Positions 14,823 through 15,307 of a stretch of DNA of 15,307 nt are shown here, one piece after another. The DNA comes from an uncultured Blautia sp. (GTDB lineage: Bacteria > Bacillota > Clostridia > Lachnospirales > Lachnospiraceae), in contig UQJE01000060.1 in the NCBI GenBank assembly GCA_900541345.1, positions 1-15,307 of the forward strand, written 5' to 3'. Below the pieces are notes generated by a model, which was given only the letters and a program-made list of their open reading frames with translations, had not been told where the DNA came from and did no database searches. How positions within the stretch are numbered: position 1 is the stretch's first letter; each line of letters starts with the position of its first letter. The position numbers were made by a program, and so were the translations under genes.

Positions 14823-14915
14823 ATGAAAAAATCAGCAAAACAGATACTATTGCTTATTCTTTCTGTTATTTGGCTTATCATTGTTGTAACCGGCTTAATC
14901 TTATTATTCTTTTAA
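14823..14915 (+). CDS. 30-aa single-transmembrane peptide
   Basis: The ORF begins MKKSAKQ and is followed by an almost unbroken hydrophobic run (residues 8-30, ILLLILSVIWLIIVVTGLILLFF region), the pattern of a one-pass inner-membrane peptide with positive N-terminus inside. Its TAA (14913-14915) is embedded in the TAAGGAGG ribosome site of the XRE gene, so translating it would place ribosomes at that start. The weak point is the absence of a clear Shine-Dalgarno site of its own. It is in the same frame as the 37-aa ORF, whose TAA is 60 bases upstream. It may be a real micro-protein or a chance ORF in a coupling region; it is too short to match to any family. Confidence 0.5.
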   Translation: MKKSAKQILLLILSVIWLIIVVTGLILLFF

Positions 14916-14926
14916 GGAGGCATACT

Positions 14927-15118
14927 ATGAACGTAAAAACCATCCGTAATCAGCAGGGACTTTCTGCCCGGAAATTATCCGAACTTTCCGGAGTTCCACT
15001 GCGAACAATAGAAGATATTGAACGCTTCGACCGTTGTAAGGTTGATACTGCCATTAAATTGGCTGATGCCCTTGGCGTAACATTGGATGAACTCTGTAGG
15101 AACAAAACAACTGAATAA
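14927..15118 (+). CDS. XRE-family helix-turn-helix regulator (63 aa)
   Basis: This is a minimal XRE/Cro-type DNA-binding protein of 63 aa, essentially one HTH domain. The order is helix 1 (NVKTIRNQQG), helix 2 (LSARKLSELSG), recognition helix after VPLRTIEDIERF, then helices covering TAIKLADALGV and TLDELC. No effector domain is present. The start is ATG at 14927-14929, with AAGGAGG six to seven bases upstream; the same frame opens at 14816 but would start without a ribosome site. It probably acts as a dimer on the 20-bp palindrome at 14597-14616. Solo XRE proteins of this size are common on Clostridia mobile elements, and a hairpin closes the unit just after it. The target set beyond its own promoter is unknown. 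Confidence 0.9.
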   Translation: MNVKTIRNQQGLSARKLSELSGVPLRTIEDIERFDRCKVDTAIKLADALGVTLDELCRNKTTE

Positions 15119-15120
15119 AC

Positions 15121-15166
15121 GATACAATATTCAAAGGCAGAGGATTTTTAGTCCCCTGCCTTACTT
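15121..15166 (+). terminator. Hairpin element 2 with flanks GATACAATATT and TTACTT
   Basis: GATACAATATT (15121-15131) is followed by CAA and a stem AAGGCAG/CTGCCTT (15134-15140 and 15156-15162) with inner GG/CC across one mismatch, then TTACTT. It lies directly after the XRE stop and faces the convergent partial gene, so terminator action is plausible in both directions, although the T-runs are short. Its flanks repeat those of the hairpin at 14522-14572 while the stem sequence differs. Confidence 0.6.
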
Positions 15167-15173
15167 ATTGCTT

Positions 15174-15307
15174 TTATTTAAGCTGTCGGAAATACCCGCT
15201 TGGAATAAACTCAAAAACAAACCCTTCAGTTGGATGCGGTAACCGCACGAAATACCACTTTTTGCCGCTGGAATCGCTCTTGCTGTACTGCATTACATCA
15301 ACAACTG
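15174..15307 (-). CDS. C-terminal 43 residues of an unrecognised gene (5' end outside window)
   Basis: On the minus strand a frame is open from the right edge (first full codon at 15305) to a TAA at 15174-15176. The tail contains KKWYFVRLPHPTEG and ends FIPSGYFRQLK, a balanced composition that looks coding rather than random. I do not recognise a family. It converges on the XRE gene and probably belongs to the accessory segment that continues past the window. Its short length keeps confidence moderate. Confidence 0.5.
   Translation of the reverse strand, partial: VVDVMQYSKSDSSGKKWYFVRLPHPTEGFVFEFIPSGYFRQLK

Noticed and set aside
14816..14926. 37-residue N-terminal extension of the XRE protein
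   Set aside because: No ribosome site at 14816, and the Cys/Tyr-rich extension does not look like protein; AAGGAGG sits directly before ATG 14927.
1..15307. CRISPR array, rRNA, or insertion sequence
   Set aside because: No regular repeat-spacer pattern, no rRNA-like sequence and no transposase frame with terminal repeats was found.

Overview
The window reads as chromosomal DNA of a low-to-moderate GC Gram-positive gut-type Firmicute, most likely a Lachnospiraceae (Blautia / Ruminococcus torques-like). The basis is gene content and style: AGGAGG Shine-Dalgarno sites, sigma-A promoters with 17-bp spacers, a PFL (UPF0210) plus ACT (UPF0237) pair, a YycJ-type hydrolase, a DNA polymerase I without a usable proofreading site, and a clostridial-style diaminopimelate decarboxylase. 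The genus is an inference.

Layout. (1) Left edge: the 3' part of an unrecognised plus-strand gene ending at 1039, closed by a bidirectional terminator shared with the convergent operon. (2) 1104-7194, minus strand: a tight six-gene operon, in transcription order a zinc-finger/one-TM anti-sigma-like protein, polA, coaE, a YycJ/WalJ-type metallo-hydrolase, an ACT-domain protein and a PFL-family protein. ATGA overlaps or gaps of a few bases couple the first genes; a stem-loop sits before the last. A promoter lies at 7253-7281. (3) 7342-9207, minus: ftsH as a single-gene unit with its own terminator. (4) 9407-9489, plus: tRNA-Leu(CAA) with its own promoter and terminator, divergent from ftsH. (5) 9694-14294, minus: corA-like transporter, rhomboid-like membrane protein with zinc ribbon, pyruvate kinase and diaminopimelate decarboxylase, read from a perfect TTGACA-17-TATAAT promoter and ended by a 20-bp-stem terminator. 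(6) 14400-15307: an accessory-looking segment. It holds a tandem 11-nt repeat, a hairpin, a promoter whose spacer is a 20-bp perfect palindrome, a 37-aa peptide gene, a 30-aa single-TM peptide gene, a 63-aa XRE-type regulator, a second hairpin whose flanks match the first, and the C-terminal end of an unrecognised minus-strand gene at the right edge.

How the parts work together. The polA operon combines DNA repair synthesis, CoA synthesis and a hydrolase of a family tied to replication/cell-wall coordination with a metabolite-sensing-type ACT/PFL pair; the small zinc-finger protein at its head has no sigma factor beside it. The corA operon joins Mg2+ uptake to pyruvate kinase, a Mg2+-dependent enzyme, and to lysine/DAP metabolism. 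The part most likely to be undescribed is the small module at 14592-15118: a self-contained, probably autoregulated XRE switch with two very short hydrophobic peptides, between two matching hairpin elements and beside a possible recombination boundary. None of this could be tested by database search here.
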